NCBI RefSeq assembly: GCF_964340395.1
Contig: NC_135552.1
Coordinates: forward strand, 7,504,494-7,568,493
Direction of reading: 5' to 3'
DNA length: 64,000 bases
Source of the DNA: Glandiceps talaboti
Lineage: Eukaryota; Hemichordata; Enteropneusta; Spengelidae
Of this stretch, positions 45,259-57,697 are shown piece after piece. Both the position numbers and the translations under genes were made by a program. The number at the start of each line of letters is the position of its first letter. Positions within the stretch are counted from its first letter, which is position 1. Below the pieces are notes generated by a model. That model was not told the origin of the DNA, searched no databases, and saw nothing but the letters and a program-made list of their open reading frames with translations.

Positions 45259-47523
45259 TCATTCATTAGTATGATGCCACAGCATGTGTTTTTTTAAAGT
45301 GTCTCTACGATAAAAATCTTTACCACACTCATCACATACAAATGGTCTCACATTAGTGTGGATTCGCATGTGTTGTTTCAGATTACCATTTTGACTAAAA
45401 CCTTTACCACACTCATCACATACAAATGGTCTCTCATTAGTGTGGATTCGCATGTGTCTTTTCAGATTGCCATTTTCACAAAAACCTTTACCACACCCAC
45501 CACATACAAATGGTCTCTCATTAGTGTGGATTCGCATGTGTCTTTTCAGATTGCCACTTACACAAAAACCTTTACCACACTTAGCACATTCAAATGATCT
45601 CTCATTGGTGTGGATTTGCATGTGTTCTTTCAGAGTGTTATTTTCATGGAACCCTTTACCACACTTATCACATACAAATGGTCTTTCATTGGTGTGGATT
45701 AGCATGTGTGTGTTCAGAGTGCTACTATGAGAGAAACCCTTACAACACACAGCACATACACAGGGTTTCTCATTGGTGTGGATTAGCATGTGTTCTTTCA
45801 GAGTGCGATTTTGACGGAAACCTTTACCACACTCATCACATAAAAATGGTCTCTCATTCGTGTGGATTTGCATGTGTTTTTTCAGAGTGCCTTTTTGACA
45901 AAAACCCTTATCACACTCATCACATACAAATGGTCTCTCATTGGTGTGGATTCGCATGTGCATTTTTAGAGTGCCATTTTGACGGAAACCTTTACCACAC
46001 TCATCACATACAAATGATCTCTCATTAGTGTGGATTTGCATGTGTGTTTTCAGAATGACATTTAGATTAAAACCTTTACCACACTCATCACATACAAATT
46101 GTCTCTCATTAGTGTGGGTTTGCATGTGTGTTTTCAGAGTGTCCTTTCGACTAAAACCTTTACCACACTCACCACATACAAATGGTCTCTCATTAGTGTG
46201 GATTCGCATGTGTGTTTTCAGATTGCAATTACGACTAAAATCCTTACCACACTCATCACATACAAATGGTCTCTCATTAGTGTGGATTTGCATGTGTGTT
46301 TTCAGAGTACCATTTTGACAAAAACCCTTACCACACTCATCACATACAAATTGTCTCTCATTAGTGTGGATTCGCATGTGTCCTTTCAGATGTCCCTTTC
46401 CTTTAAAAGTTCTACTACACTCGTTACATGTAAATGGTCTCTCATTTGTGTGGATTTTTAGGTGTTGCTTTAGCTTTACCCTATATTTAAAACATCTACT
46501 GCACTCTTTGCATACAAATGGTTTTTCATGTACATTTAGCGCTGTTTTAAGGCCATGACTCTTATCCAAAATTGTACCATTGTCTTTGCATTCAGGTATC
46601 TGTTCTTTTGTAGTGGTCATTAAGAGTTCACTTAAGTTCAAATTATCATTTTGTTGACCACTTTGGGAAAACTCCATATGTTCTGTTGGTCTTTCATATG
46701 GTTGAATAATGTCATCCCTAGGCAGATGGTTGTTGAGATAAATACATTTATCACTTTCATTATATACAATGTCAAATGGCCTTTCATCTGTGTGTGCCTT
46801 TTGACCCACTTCAAGATGACTACCAATATCAACCCACTGACCACATTCTGCATTTACCACTGGGCATTGTTTCAGCTGGATAAAATTCACTTTGTGACAT
46901 ATGTCCCAGGAAGCATCACAATTACTTGTATGGATTCCAGTGTCATAATTCTGATTATTGTTGTTGTCACTCAAATCTGTCATGTGTAGACTTTGCACAT
47001 CATAAAGTGAATCACACTCAGCTTGAATGACAGCCTGGCTTGATATGTTGGTACTTTGATTTTGTGACAGGTCAACAACAATATCTTGTTCTAGGTTGTT
47101 CCACTCTAGCATATTCATTTTTTCTTCTTCACCACTGGTTTTGATATTACACCAATTTTCTGTCTTCACTGCAGTACTTGCGGGTAGCTTTGCTGGATAT
47201 ATTTGAATGGGAAATGGTTTACCAAGTGAGTTGTCCGTCAACTTCATCCAAGGATTATATTTTCTTGTAAACTCCCCATGATTTGTATTATCTGATAATA
47301 CGCATTTAAGGGATTCTCTTTTCAAAGTGCCAGTTTCAAACTGTTGATGCCACCCATCTTTGTGATGTTTTACATCTGATTCACTAACTTTCCAATAATT
47401 GTCCTTATTGTCAATGATCGGATTTGGTAGATTTTCAGCATCTTCTTTCTTGATGATGACACTGACAGTTTTATTTTCTGCTTCAGTATAGAATGAGTTA
47501 TCAAATGTTCTATTCCAAGCCAT
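45259..47523 (-). CDS. 15-finger C2H2 zinc-finger protein
   Basis: One 754-residue coding exon. Residues 1 to about 333 have no known domain and are Asn/Asp/Ser-rich, with a sumoylation-like VIIKKED near the start. Residues 334-754 are 15 consecutive C2H2 fingers at 28-residue spacing (C-x2-C-x12-H-x3-H). Linkers are almost all HTNER(P/Q/S)F instead of the usual HTGEKPF. Likely a sequence-specific nuclear DNA-binding protein with an unknown target. The start ATG has a good context (GAGATGG). An acceptor (CTTTTTCCAG) upstream at 47792-47794 implies a 5' non-coding exon. Fingers are very alike in DNA sequence outside the helix positions, which suggests recent tandem growth. Confidence 0.85.
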   Translation of the reverse strand: MAWNRTFDNSFYTEAENKTVSVIIKKEDAENLPNPIIDNKDNYWKVSESDVKHHKDGWHQQFETGTLKRESLKCVLSDNTNHGEFTRKYNPWMKLTDNSLGKPFPIQIYPAKLPASTAVKTENWCNIKTSGEEEKMNMLEWNNLEQDIVVDLSQNQSTNISSQAVIQAECDSLYDVQSLHMTDLSDNNNNQNYDTGIHTSNCDASWDICHKVNFIQLKQCPVVNAECGQWVDIGSHLEVGQKAHTDERPFDIVYNESDKCIYLNNHLPRDDIIQPYERPTEHMEFSQSGQQNDNLNLSELLMTTTKEQIPECKDNGTILDKSHGLKTALNVHEKPFVCKECSRCFKYRVKLKQHLKIHTNERPFTCNECSRTFKGKGHLKGHMRIHTNERQFVCDECGKGFCQNGTLKTHMQIHTNERPFVCDECGKDFSRNCNLKTHMRIHTNERPFVCGECGKGFSRKDTLKTHMQTHTNERQFVCDECGKGFNLNVILKTHMQIHTNERSFVCDECGKGFRQNGTLKMHMRIHTNERPFVCDECDKGFCQKGTLKKHMQIHTNERPFLCDECGKGFRQNRTLKEHMLIHTNEKPCVCAVCCKGFSHSSTLNTHMLIHTNERPFVCDKCGKGFHENNTLKEHMQIHTNERSFECAKCGKGFCVSGNLKRHMRIHTNERPFVCGGCGKGFCENGNLKRHMRIHTNERPFVCDECGKGFSQNGNLKQHMRIHTNVRPFVCDECGKDFYRRDTLKKHMLWHHTNE

Positions 47524-47791
47524 CTCAATTCCATTTAAAGAGCACAGGGATTATGTATATACCGGCCTTTTCTTGTAACTTCATGGATTTGGTAATGTGA
47601 ATTGTTATTATTGAAGAACACGTCTCCATCATTGTAGTGTCATTGGATCAATTGCTGTAGTTCTGGTTATGTGGCTTGGCAAAGTTATTATACAAGAGTG
47701 GTTTGTATCTTGTTTAAGGTTCCAAAGGGCAAGGGTTCTCTTATTCCAGCCATCAACACACACACTACTAAAATGAGAGTTGCTTGAGTAT
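47524..47791 (-). other. Probable 5' UTR part of the finger gene's coding exon
   Basis: The minus strand reads CTTCTTCTTTTTCCAG up to 47792, a strong 3' splice site, followed by non-coding sequence to the ATG at 47523. A possible donor (AAG|GTGAGA) for a first exon lies at 49611-49612. Confidence 0.45.
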
Positions 47792-48243
47792 CTGGAAAAA
47801 GAAGAAGTTCACATTGATATTTTGTTAAATCTAAAAAGCAATATTTAAAGAGAGACTCAGTACATTTTCTGAAAGTAAAAGTACACTTGCACTAAGTTGT
47901 AGTTGACACCTTTAGTATGTAATATAGTACCAACAGTATTTCAACTTTGCCTTATCTGTAATTATAATGAGTTACACTTATAAATAAAGCAAAATAAATA
48001 TGAAAATATTCAAATGAAATATCTTCACATGTAAAGTTTGAAATTTCAAATTAACTTGACATATGACTTTAACATTTAGTTTACTTCTAAAGTGCTTCCT
48101 CTATTTTAAAAGTATTCAAAAGTGCTGCACAATGAGTTGAAAGAGACATTACAAAAATACAATACAAAAAACAATTAATACATTACACACCATGTAAAAT
48201 TAATAAATTAAAAAAATTTCTAAAAATACCGCAAATGGAGCTG

Positions 48244-48603
48244 TAGCACAACTGCAGTTTGCTGTTGGTATGGGTGTGGTCTTGGTTGTTAGGCATATTT
48301 GCATGCATTTTTTTGAATATTTATTAACCCATCCCTGTTGTTATCTTTGTAATATGCATCATTTCACTGTTGCCAAGGTAGTCACATTTTTACCCAAATC
48401 ACACATCAGTGGTAAGATCATTTAGATTTGAACAATTTCCCAACTAGACACCCAAGGTAATACACCCAGCAAATATCATAGCAACTGGTCTGGTGGTCTT
48501 TGACTTTAAGTTGTTTACACCCCCCCCCCCCCCACACACACACACACACAAACACTCTGCTATGCCTATAGCACTACTGAACCTTATCAGCGCAGTTGTG
48601 CTA
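48244..48603 (+). mobile_element. Helentron-like element, copy 3 (one unit)
   Basis: Complete short member: TAGCACAACTG at 48244, one GCTGTTGGTATGGGTGTGG unit, a poly(C)/(CA)n tract at about 48519-48550, and CAGTTGTGCTA ending at 48603. It is 360 bp, against about 1.2-1.5 kb for the copies at 8090 and 11130. Confidence 0.65.
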
Positions 48604-51080
48604 AAAAGTGGGGTTTTTTTAAAACACAACACAGGGAAACTCTTAGCAAATTGGTGAATATTGTTTTACAAATTGGCCCTATAATGGTTTAAGAATAAAA
48701 AATGAGTAGATTTGTAATTAATAAAACAACTTTATTTATGTATTTCTACAATAAAAGACCAGATGAAGCAGCATAGATAAAGTCTGTGTTTATATTAAAC
48801 TCAATGACAAACATTTTTTTTTTGTACATTCAAATATTTTCTTGCAGTTATTGAATTGCAAACATTGACATGATTTATATTGTTTCACATTGTTTATAGT
48901 ATAAAGCTGCTTTATTAATTGCAAATGCACGTACCACCCCCAAGTACATATTTCTCATCCATATATAGCAACTTTGAAACATGCATGGCCATACAATGAA
49001 CTACGTTTTATAATGTACAGAGTCATACATGAACAACTTTGGAGAAACTAATCTGAATCAGTAAAGTGTATCACACAGTTGTTGAGGAGTGATTTAATAC
49101 ACAAAATTAAAAGCGCCCCCCCCCCCCGATAATTTTTATCCCATAATCATTTCACTAAATTTGCTCCATTGGCAAAAAAATATTTGTAGGCTGAATGCAA
49201 TTCTGGATAAAAAAACAAACAAACTATATTCTGGTCAAGACTCTATAATTACAGGCGCATCATTACCATTATCATCAAAATGATAATACTAAACGCGAAG
49301 ATAACTTTGTGAGTCGAACTCGAAGTCTGAGCCGACGACATACGAGAGGAATATATACAGCCGTCACTCAAATATCGCCGTCAGCCAATGTCATTTTGCA
49401 AATAACACCGTTTTTGCACTCCAGTATCGTCTGTACGTATTAACCACGTATAGTGGTATATAAGGACTTACATGCCATTAATATGGAGGAACGTATACTA
49501 CAAAATATGAACGTGATGATGTAAAAATGTTAGCAAGAGTTAGCAAGGCGTTTTTTTCGCACGTCTGATGAAATACTAAATTCAATATTACAAAAATAAT
49601 TATTGTCTCACCTTCGAAATATGATATTTACAATGGAACTCTGGTGACAAATCACAGTTAACCGTATCGTATCACAAGTGGCACAACAAAACAACATGCC
49701 AGACGACGATACAACGCAGGTTGGCAGACGACATTTTTTAATTTCAAAATGTCAATATTTTGTCCTCGTTCGCCTATTTAATTAAATGTTTCCTCTTTAG
49801 AGATCAAATAGAGGTTATTATTTCAACCCGACATGCGATTTATCATACGTTGTTGTCTATATTGATGTACAAAAATCATAACGAAAATAATTTGTTATAG
49901 AAATCAAGTGGATATTCGTTTGCTTAGGCATGCAGAATACATAAACGGGCGAAAGAGGTTGACCTGTCATACAACTCTCGCGTGGAATTTTGAACGCTAT
50001 GCTACCCGTCGTGCGACATCATGTACATAATTATGCATGCAACATAACCACGACAATGCATAGTATGGTGTACATACTGCATGTACTGGGCGTGTACTAT
50101 ATAGGTCTCGGTCATCCAGTCGCTTGCCCCCAGCAGACATTTTATTGTATTCTGATAGAAATATTCTCATACATATCTCGGAAAACAAGCTTTAAGTGTT
50201 TGTGTAGTACTAGCCCCATCTATTATATGACACTGCCCCCTATCTCTCTTGGTATCTTTTCCCCAGGAGTGATGTATTGCTTAAATATAAAACTGTTCTG
50301 CCAATCTGTAACATCTGATAGGAAGAAATAACAATTCAGAAAAAATTGAAAAACCTGAACTAGACACTCACAGAAAAAAAAATGTAATAAAAACAAAATA
50401 AAAAATCTACCCCTATATGGCGGAGATATCTTTTCTTTTCAGTCTTTATTGAATAAAAGTTCGGATCGGCCGGGGAATAGCTACTGTGAGACAGGGTCAA
50501 ATAATTGGATTTTGCTTGGCCTGTTATTCCACTAGCTAGCCTTCTGTCTGTTACAAATGTTGATTGTACATATGCTTCCCGTTTTTTGCACGCCGTGTAA
50601 GTTTATTAACAATGGCTATATTATTACACTGATGGGGTACCGGGTACCTCCTAGCCTTCTGATCGAAAGTTAACTGTAACAAGGAATGGAGTTATTGAAG
50701 TCATGCACAGTCAGTCTTTTCAACCATACGGGCAGAAATACATAACACATGAATGGGCGTACAGTTTATCTGCTTGCCAGGCTAGGCACCATACAGAAAT
50801 GGAAATGAAGTCTCCACAGTATCTCATGTCACTTTAAAAATGCAGTGACAACGTCTGCACTTTAATAGTAGAATTGCGTGTCATCGTTTTAGGATAAAGG
50901 ACTTCATGGTATAAAGAGAAAGTGAAATGACACCCTCAACGTTGTAAAGAAAGTGAAATGACAGCCTCTACTCCGGTTGGTTTATATTTTGTTAGATTCC
51001 TTTAAAAAGTTGTCCTAGCTCTTATTGCTTTATTTGTTACTTCTTGTATATGAAATGTAATGTTATTTCTGATGTAATAC
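48604..51080. other. No gene seen
   Basis: Non-coding, with a poly(C) run at about 49116-49127. The finger gene's possible first exon and promoter may lie near 49612-49750. No open frame looks like a protein. Confidence 0.4.
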
Positions 51081-51082
51081 TA

Positions 51083-51404
<322 letters not shown>

Positions 51405-52310
51405 TACAGATGCATAGTGTAGTCTTTTTAGTACAAAAGTGAGGTGGGGTTTGGGCGGGTTATTCCTCACGCGTGAATGGTCACGGAATCGTTAATATTT
51501 TAACACATGAATGGTGAATGTTGCGTTAGTGATGAATGATGAACGTGAATGGTGAATACTTATGAATTAAACGAGTGGAGCGATCGTGAATTAGATAATT
51601 TTGGATGAAAATTGGACGCTAGGAAAAGAAACGTCAATGAGTATCCAAAAGACAAAGTTATATTCATTTTCAACAACATAGGCAATAAATGACATACACA
51701 GGTTATAACGACCAAACTGCTGATTGACACTTTTAGTCGTAGATAATTAATATTTGGTGTTGTATTTGTAGTAATTTCTGTGGACTTCTTTGCTTATACT
51801 TAATTGTGCAATTTAAGTGCAATATTGCTTCAAATACTATAGTATGGTGAGAGAAATCATAAGTTAATACAATACAAAATATTATATTATCGATGTCCGT
51901 CACTAGGGGCGCTCTATCACAATGTCGGCCTATACACAGCCCAGCTTGGATATCTTTCGAATTCAATGCTGTACTGAGATGCATGCAAATTTTATGTAAA
52001 TTATGTTGCTGACGTCTATAAGGCTTATTGTTGAGGATCAATTTCTATTTTAATATTTCGTCCTTTTTGAATCCTTCATTAGAATTCAATATCAAAATTG
52101 TCCAAAAGGTTTAGTATTCATAAATACATTTGTGATAAAGGGAAGTTTCTAATTAGGGACCAGTCATTTTTGAATTGTTGATGATTTGAAGTTAAACTTG
52201 GGTTTTCTTAAACCGATCCTCGACCCCAGCTTCGAAGACAACTGCCAACTTGAAAGCAACGATATACATACAAAAATGTAACAATCAGACAAAATACAAT
52301 TTTTCATCCA

Positions 52311-52316
52311 TTTATT
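52311..52316 (-). promoter_or_regulatory. Polyadenylation signal, array copy 1
   Basis: TTTATT on the plus strand is AATAAA on the gene strand, about 45 bp past the stop. Counterparts lie at 57595-57600 (copy 2) and 62191-62196 (copy 3). Confidence 0.6.
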
Positions 52317-52359
52317 TTAGTAAGTTTCAACGCAACATTTTTAATTTTGTGTTTTGAGT

Positions 52360-53727
52360 TTAAAATGTTCCAGAGAGAAGACTAGCATATTCTTCGTCTG
52401 CCCCAACATTAGGAAAGAATCTTGGTTGGCTACGAAATCGCATCACACATTTTGTCTTCAAAGTTTGGAAGCTTCGGGCTGATTTGGAGACCATTAAATT
52501 CTTTCCTTTCTTGTTAGTCTCCAATGATGACAAATATACATCGGTTTTATCCATTTTATTTTCTATGTCTTGGAATGCCTTTGCAAGTGTTTTGAAATAT
52601 TGAATTCCCTCGTCAACAATATCTTTGGCTGTTACTGTAGTTGTATCTCCAGACGCCATTTTCTCGTCCTATAAATTATAAAAATTGTATACACGTCAGA
52701 TATGATATCTGTCATACACTATAATTTGTGTCGTGGTCATATAAACAGCGCCATCTATCATAGAATGCATAAGACCTGGGACGTATCACTGAAAAGACTG
52801 ACAGCTTGCAGACAAAGTTCTCAGCTTATCAAATTATGTAGTTGTCTGCATTGGTTAACCTTTTAGTACTCATCAGAAACTACAATTGCTATGGTTTCCA
52901 AAACAACAGTCTTATTAATATTTTTCAGTAATATCATGTCACATATCCTTTTCATTTCGGAATTCCAAGTCGTCAGAATTCTGTTGTCCTCAATAAATCT
53001 GAAATAGATTTGATCATTTGAAAACAAACTTACCGTCTGATCAATATCATCCATTTTTACAGCAGAATCCTGAAGTAAGTGATCGGAGGCATAAATTGAA
53101 ATATTGTCAAAATGGAATTTTAGTAATTCAGTTGCTTCGTCGGCTTCTTCTCCGTCGACATCTTGGAGGAGACTAGTATAGTCTTTATCTGCTCGACAGT
53201 CGTCATCTGGCTGACATAAGATACCATTTCTTTTAAAAATTCGGAGTCTTCTCGCTGACTTTGAAGAAACTATTTTCCTTCCCATCTTGTGAGGCTTCAC
53301 TTGTGACAAGTAGACATCCCTTTTATCCATTTTGGTTTCTAGGTTTCTGAATGCCTTCCCGATTTCTTTGAAGAACACAATGCCTTCTTTAACAATGTCT
53401 TTGGGTGTAGGTCTAGCTGTAGACGAAATGTTCGACACGGTGGCATCCTGCAAAATATAAAATGATTCGTAATAATTCCTCGTATATAGTGCAAGTGTTT
53501 TAAGCAACAAATATACTTGCATACAAAATAAGCAATATATAGTATGCATAATTATGACACTCTAACACGTCTGTACACACCCAGACACACACGTACACAC
53601 GTACGTACGTACATATATATACACACACACACACACGTACGTACGTACGTACGTACGTACGTACGTACGTACATATATACACACACACACACACACGTAC
53701 GTACACACACACACACACACGCACGCA

Positions 53728-53783
<56 letters not shown>

Positions 53784-54663
53784 TACATACATACATACAT
53801 ACATACATACATACATACATACATACGTACATACATACATACATACATAACTGACACAGACACGTGAACTTTAACAATTTCAATATCCAAACTAAACCTA
53901 GACTTCAGCAATAGTAATGAAAATCCCATGTTATTTACCATACATATTACATATTAATACTAATATCATTTTAAACACTTACCACATAATTAATATCATC
54001 TGTTTGCACAAACGTATCCTTGAAAGACTTCTCAAATGTTTGAGTAGAAATATCATTTCCACGTACGATCGTTGGTGACGCTCTTCCGTCAATAAGGTTG
54101 GCATTATAGATCTGATTTCCGACGGTCTTTGTCGCTGACGTTGCCTGTATTCCAATAGTTGCAGTACTGTTACACTTTTCTTGTGTCTGTACGCCAAGTG
54201 ACTTCGTTAGGAATGGTACGGTTTGTGCTGCGACTGTCTTTGCACTGACAACAGTAGTCGACGTCTGCACACCTTCATCATTCCTTTCAACTATATATGG
54301 TTCTGTCTGTACACCAACGGCGTCAGTTTTGTGTACGATAGGCACACATTTCTGTCTGTGACGGTTTCGTTTCACATCAAATGACTTCAACAACTGATGG
54401 TGAAGTTGTTGGTTATCATCAGTCACACTGTTACATGAATATAAAATTAAACATTAATCTGAAGTAATCATGTTCATGCCAACAAGTTTTTAAAACGAGA
54501 GATGCTGGAATAGTGACGTAAAATGCAGTATGTCGTCTGTCCAAATAAAAACTGAAATTTCTTACTTGTCGTAATCCGCGATCGCCGTTGATGGCGTCTT
54601 CGTCTTCCTTACGATATACATGACTACGATACTGAGGACGACAATACTAAGAATAACAATCAT
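52360..54663 (-). CDS. Membrane-anchored multi-QT-motif protein, copy 1 (intact)
   Basis: Exons are 54663-54566, 54427-53983, 53447-53034 and 52668-52360. The joins (phases 2, 0, 0) give 421 residues. Residues 2-18 are hydrophobic (IVILSIVVLSIVVMYIV) and followed by RKTK, fitting a signal anchor with the rest cytosolic. Residues 66-177 are low in predicted structure and carry eight motifs centred on Q73, Q87, Q101, Q113, Q127, Q138, Q162 and Q174 (GVQTE, GVQTS, AAQTV, GVQTQ, GIQAT, GNQIY, STQTF, FVQTD), like dynein light chain LC8 sites. Residues 182-319 and 320-421, each one exon, are duplicates of one unknown domain (KDIV.EGI..FK...KAF...E.KMDK.DVYLS, then SKSAR, AD..Y.SLL). I do not recognise the family. 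The first of three tandem paralogues. Confidence 0.72.
53560..53850. repeat. Compound (ACGT/CA/CGCA/CATA)n microsatellite
   Basis: In intron 2 of array copy 1: ACGT, CA, CGCA and CATA runs in succession. It accounts for the long open frames on both strands here, which are not genes. Copy 3 has a related tract at 63480-63595. Confidence 0.9.
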
Positions 54664-54770
54664 TAATTGCTAATTGGGTTTAAATTTGTACAGGTTCTGT
54701 CAGTAAATACGACAGTGTTCCTCTCTTCACAACATGCGGCGTAACTACGGTGTGTTCTAAAACTTTTGCA

Positions 54771-54777
54771 CTTTATA
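54771..54777 (-). promoter_or_regulatory. Candidate TATA box of array copy 1
   Basis: The gene strand reads CACTATAAAG, about 110 bp before the start codon. At the matching place upstream of copy 2 (near 59751) the sequence is CAATAAGAG, so the element is not kept there. Confidence 0.4.
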
Positions 54778-56320
54778 GTGTATTCGAAATAGTCTGGCAT
54801 AGAATGTCTGTCTTCATTGGTCAATGGATATCACGTGATATAATCAGGGTTCTCATTGGCGGAAAGTTAGACCGCTTGAATAATATAGTCGAACATCGTC
54901 GCATATCATGCATATGTCGTACATTACAACGTGTCATACATACGGGTCTCTTTCATTAGAATACTTGGATATTTCCTAGTTATACCTGTGTTACAGTCTC
55001 AAAACTTTATATTCTGAGAAAGTGTAAAATAATGTAATCTATTTGTAGGATAGCTGACAGTAAAAAGAACCAAATTCAATGACTGAATCTAAGTATTTTC
55101 CCCTTGCTAATGGCTAGTGTTGAATATTCCCAGTAGTCAATTCGAAAGATAACCATGCTGGGCTGTATCGACCGATATTGTGATAATTAAAAGCGCCCGA
55201 AGTGATGACATCTATAGCATAATATTTTTTTTTATAATATTAACTTATGTTTGTTCGCACCACACCTCTTAGTCTGTAATTTTATGTATGCAAATATTAT
55301 GTAAATTATCTTGCTGACGTCTGTTTAGGGGATCATGTTTATACATGAATATTTCATCATTCGAATTTTTCATTGGAAAAAAAACATACAAGGCTGATTA
55401 CAGTGTGCACTTTGCTTCAAAATTATTTATGAGCATTTCTTGACATTTTCTAATGAAGAATATGCGTCAATTTATGCATTTGAGTCACGTCCAAATTATA
55501 TACGGTTCGATATTTTATACCCCTTAATGGCCAATGGCCTGCCATGTAGTTTTATTTCAAAACAGTATATGGTCGTCCTGTTAGAGGTACCCTCTCCAAA
55601 CCAGTAACCATCATAGTGATAAATGAGGTTTCCTCTCCCAACTATTGCCCATCATGGTGATAGTCTCTCCCCCCAAGTCAAATTGAGTAACTACAATGTC
55701 TGAAATACATGTATTTATATTCTCTTTAAACATGGGAAAATAAGGTTAAATTGGAGGAATAGAATGATAATGATGAAATGATACAACATAATTAACTGCT
55801 TTTTTTTCATGTTAGGTTATTTCCAAAAATCTTTGTATTTATTTTGATCCAGATTCCAAGAGTGTTTGTCAAAGGGAAGTGTATAGGAGGAGGAACAGAA
55901 ACAGATGATTTGTACAGATCAGGCAAATTAGAACCAATACTGAGAGAATGTGGAGCTATGTACGTAGTCGAAGTAACAAAAGTCTTCTGGCCACTTGGTG
56001 GCACATACACAAATGTCTTCGCGATTAGTCCCTTGATGCCCTGATTGGTCAATGCCTCCATTCACAGCTGTCAGTCCAAATGTAACGATCCTATCGGGTA
56101 CAACTATGTATGGAATTCAAATCGTCTGTAAATATTATTAGATATGTTTGTACACCACACTGTAGATCTTCCCAGGGTCAGCATCGTTTGCTTAGTGCCA
56201 CATCGTTTTTTTACATGACTGTCAATATCGTAATACATTATGTCATAAATGTACTGTCGAGGGTCAATCCTGAAACTTCGGCTATTTACAAATGTGTTAT
56301 GGACTAAGCATATTTTATCT
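54778..56320. other. Spacer between array copies 1 and 2
   Basis: Parts are homologous to 59750-61480, showing that the repeat unit of the array includes intergenic DNA. No gene is seen. Confidence 0.5.
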
Positions 56321-56324
56321 TAAT

Positions 56325-56975
56325 AAGTTTTTATTGATGTAAATAATGTTGGAAGTTTAGGGTACTAAGGACACACATAATTGATGTACATAATGTTGGA
56401 GGTTCAGGGTATCAAGAACACAGACAATTGATGAACATAATGTTGGAAGTTCAGGGTACCAAGAACACACAGAATTGATGTACATAATGTTGGGAGTTCA
56501 GGGTACCAAGAACACACATAATTGATGTACATAATGTTGGAAGTTCAGGGTAACAAGAACACAGAGAATTGATGTAAATAATGTTGGAAGTTCAGAGTAC
56601 CAAGAACACAGAGAATTGATGTACATAATGTTGGAAGTTCAGGGTAACAAGAACACAGAGAATTGATGTACATAATGTTGGAGGTTCAGGTAACATGAAC
56701 ACAGAGAATTGATGTACATAATGTTGGAAGTTCAGGGTAACAAGAACACAGAGAATTAATGTACATAATGTTGGAAGTTCAGAGTACCAAGGACACACAG
56801 AATGGATGTAAATAATGTTGGAAGTTCAGAGTACCAAGGACACACAGAATGGATGTAAATAATGTTGGAAGTTCAGGGTACAAAGAACACACAGAATTGA
56901 TGTAAATAATGCTGGAAGTTCAGGGTACCAAGAACACACAGAATTGATGTAAATAATGCTGGAAGTTCAGTGCCA
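56325..56975. repeat. 47-bp tandem repeat, about 13-14 units
   Basis: The unit AATTGATGTACATAATGTTGG continues with AAGTTCAGGGTACCAAGAAC and CACACAG. The equivalent spacer at 61475-61550 has only one to two units, so the array grew after the gene duplication. Confidence 0.85.
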
Positions 56976-57697
56976 GATATAAGTCTTCTTCCACTGTGAG
57001 ATCGAGAGTGACCATAGTTTTAAGAATAAATGTGTGTTATTTATGTACTGAGATTTGCATATATTGTAAATGAAACGTCATCAAATGAATATCCAAAAGA
57101 CATAGTTATAGATATTTTGTGTTGTATTTGTAGTAATTTCTGTGAACTTCTTTGCTTACTTAACTGTGAACAAATATTATGGGTATAGATGTCCGTCACG
57201 AGGGGGCGCTCTATAACAATGGCGGCGAATACTGAATACAGCTCAGCTTGGTTATCTTTCGAATTAATACTGTTATGAGATGCATGCAAATTTTATGTAA
57301 ATTATGTTGCTGACATCTATATTGTTGAGGATCAATTTACATTTGAATATTTCATATTTTCAATCCTTCATTAGTATTCAATATCAAGAGGTTTAGTATT
57401 CATAAATACATCGTTGATAAAGGAAAGTTTCTAATTAGGGACCGGTCATTTTTGAATTGTTGATGATTTGAAGTTAAACTTGGGGTTTCTTCAACCGAGC
57501 CTCGACCCCCCAGCTTCGAAGACAACAGCCAACTTGAAAGCAACGATACACACACAAAAACGTAACAATCAAACAAAATATAATTTTTCATTAATTTATT
57601 TTATTTAAGTTCAAAGTAATATTTTTATCATTTACAAATTTTGATTTAATGAGATTAAAATGCTTTTTTTTCACTTTTCATACGGAATTAAATGTCC

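Noticed and set aside
45358-46989. Series of plus-strand open frames opposite the zinc-finger gene
   Set aside because: Antisense shadows of repeated finger codons, broken at each change in register, while the minus strand has a full 15-finger protein.
53500-53941. Open frames of Cys/Val/Tyr or His/Thr repeats
   Set aside because: Translations of the ACGT/CA/CATA microsatellite. The same applies to frames at 2075-2345, 9425-9652, 20598-21256 and 51044-51283.
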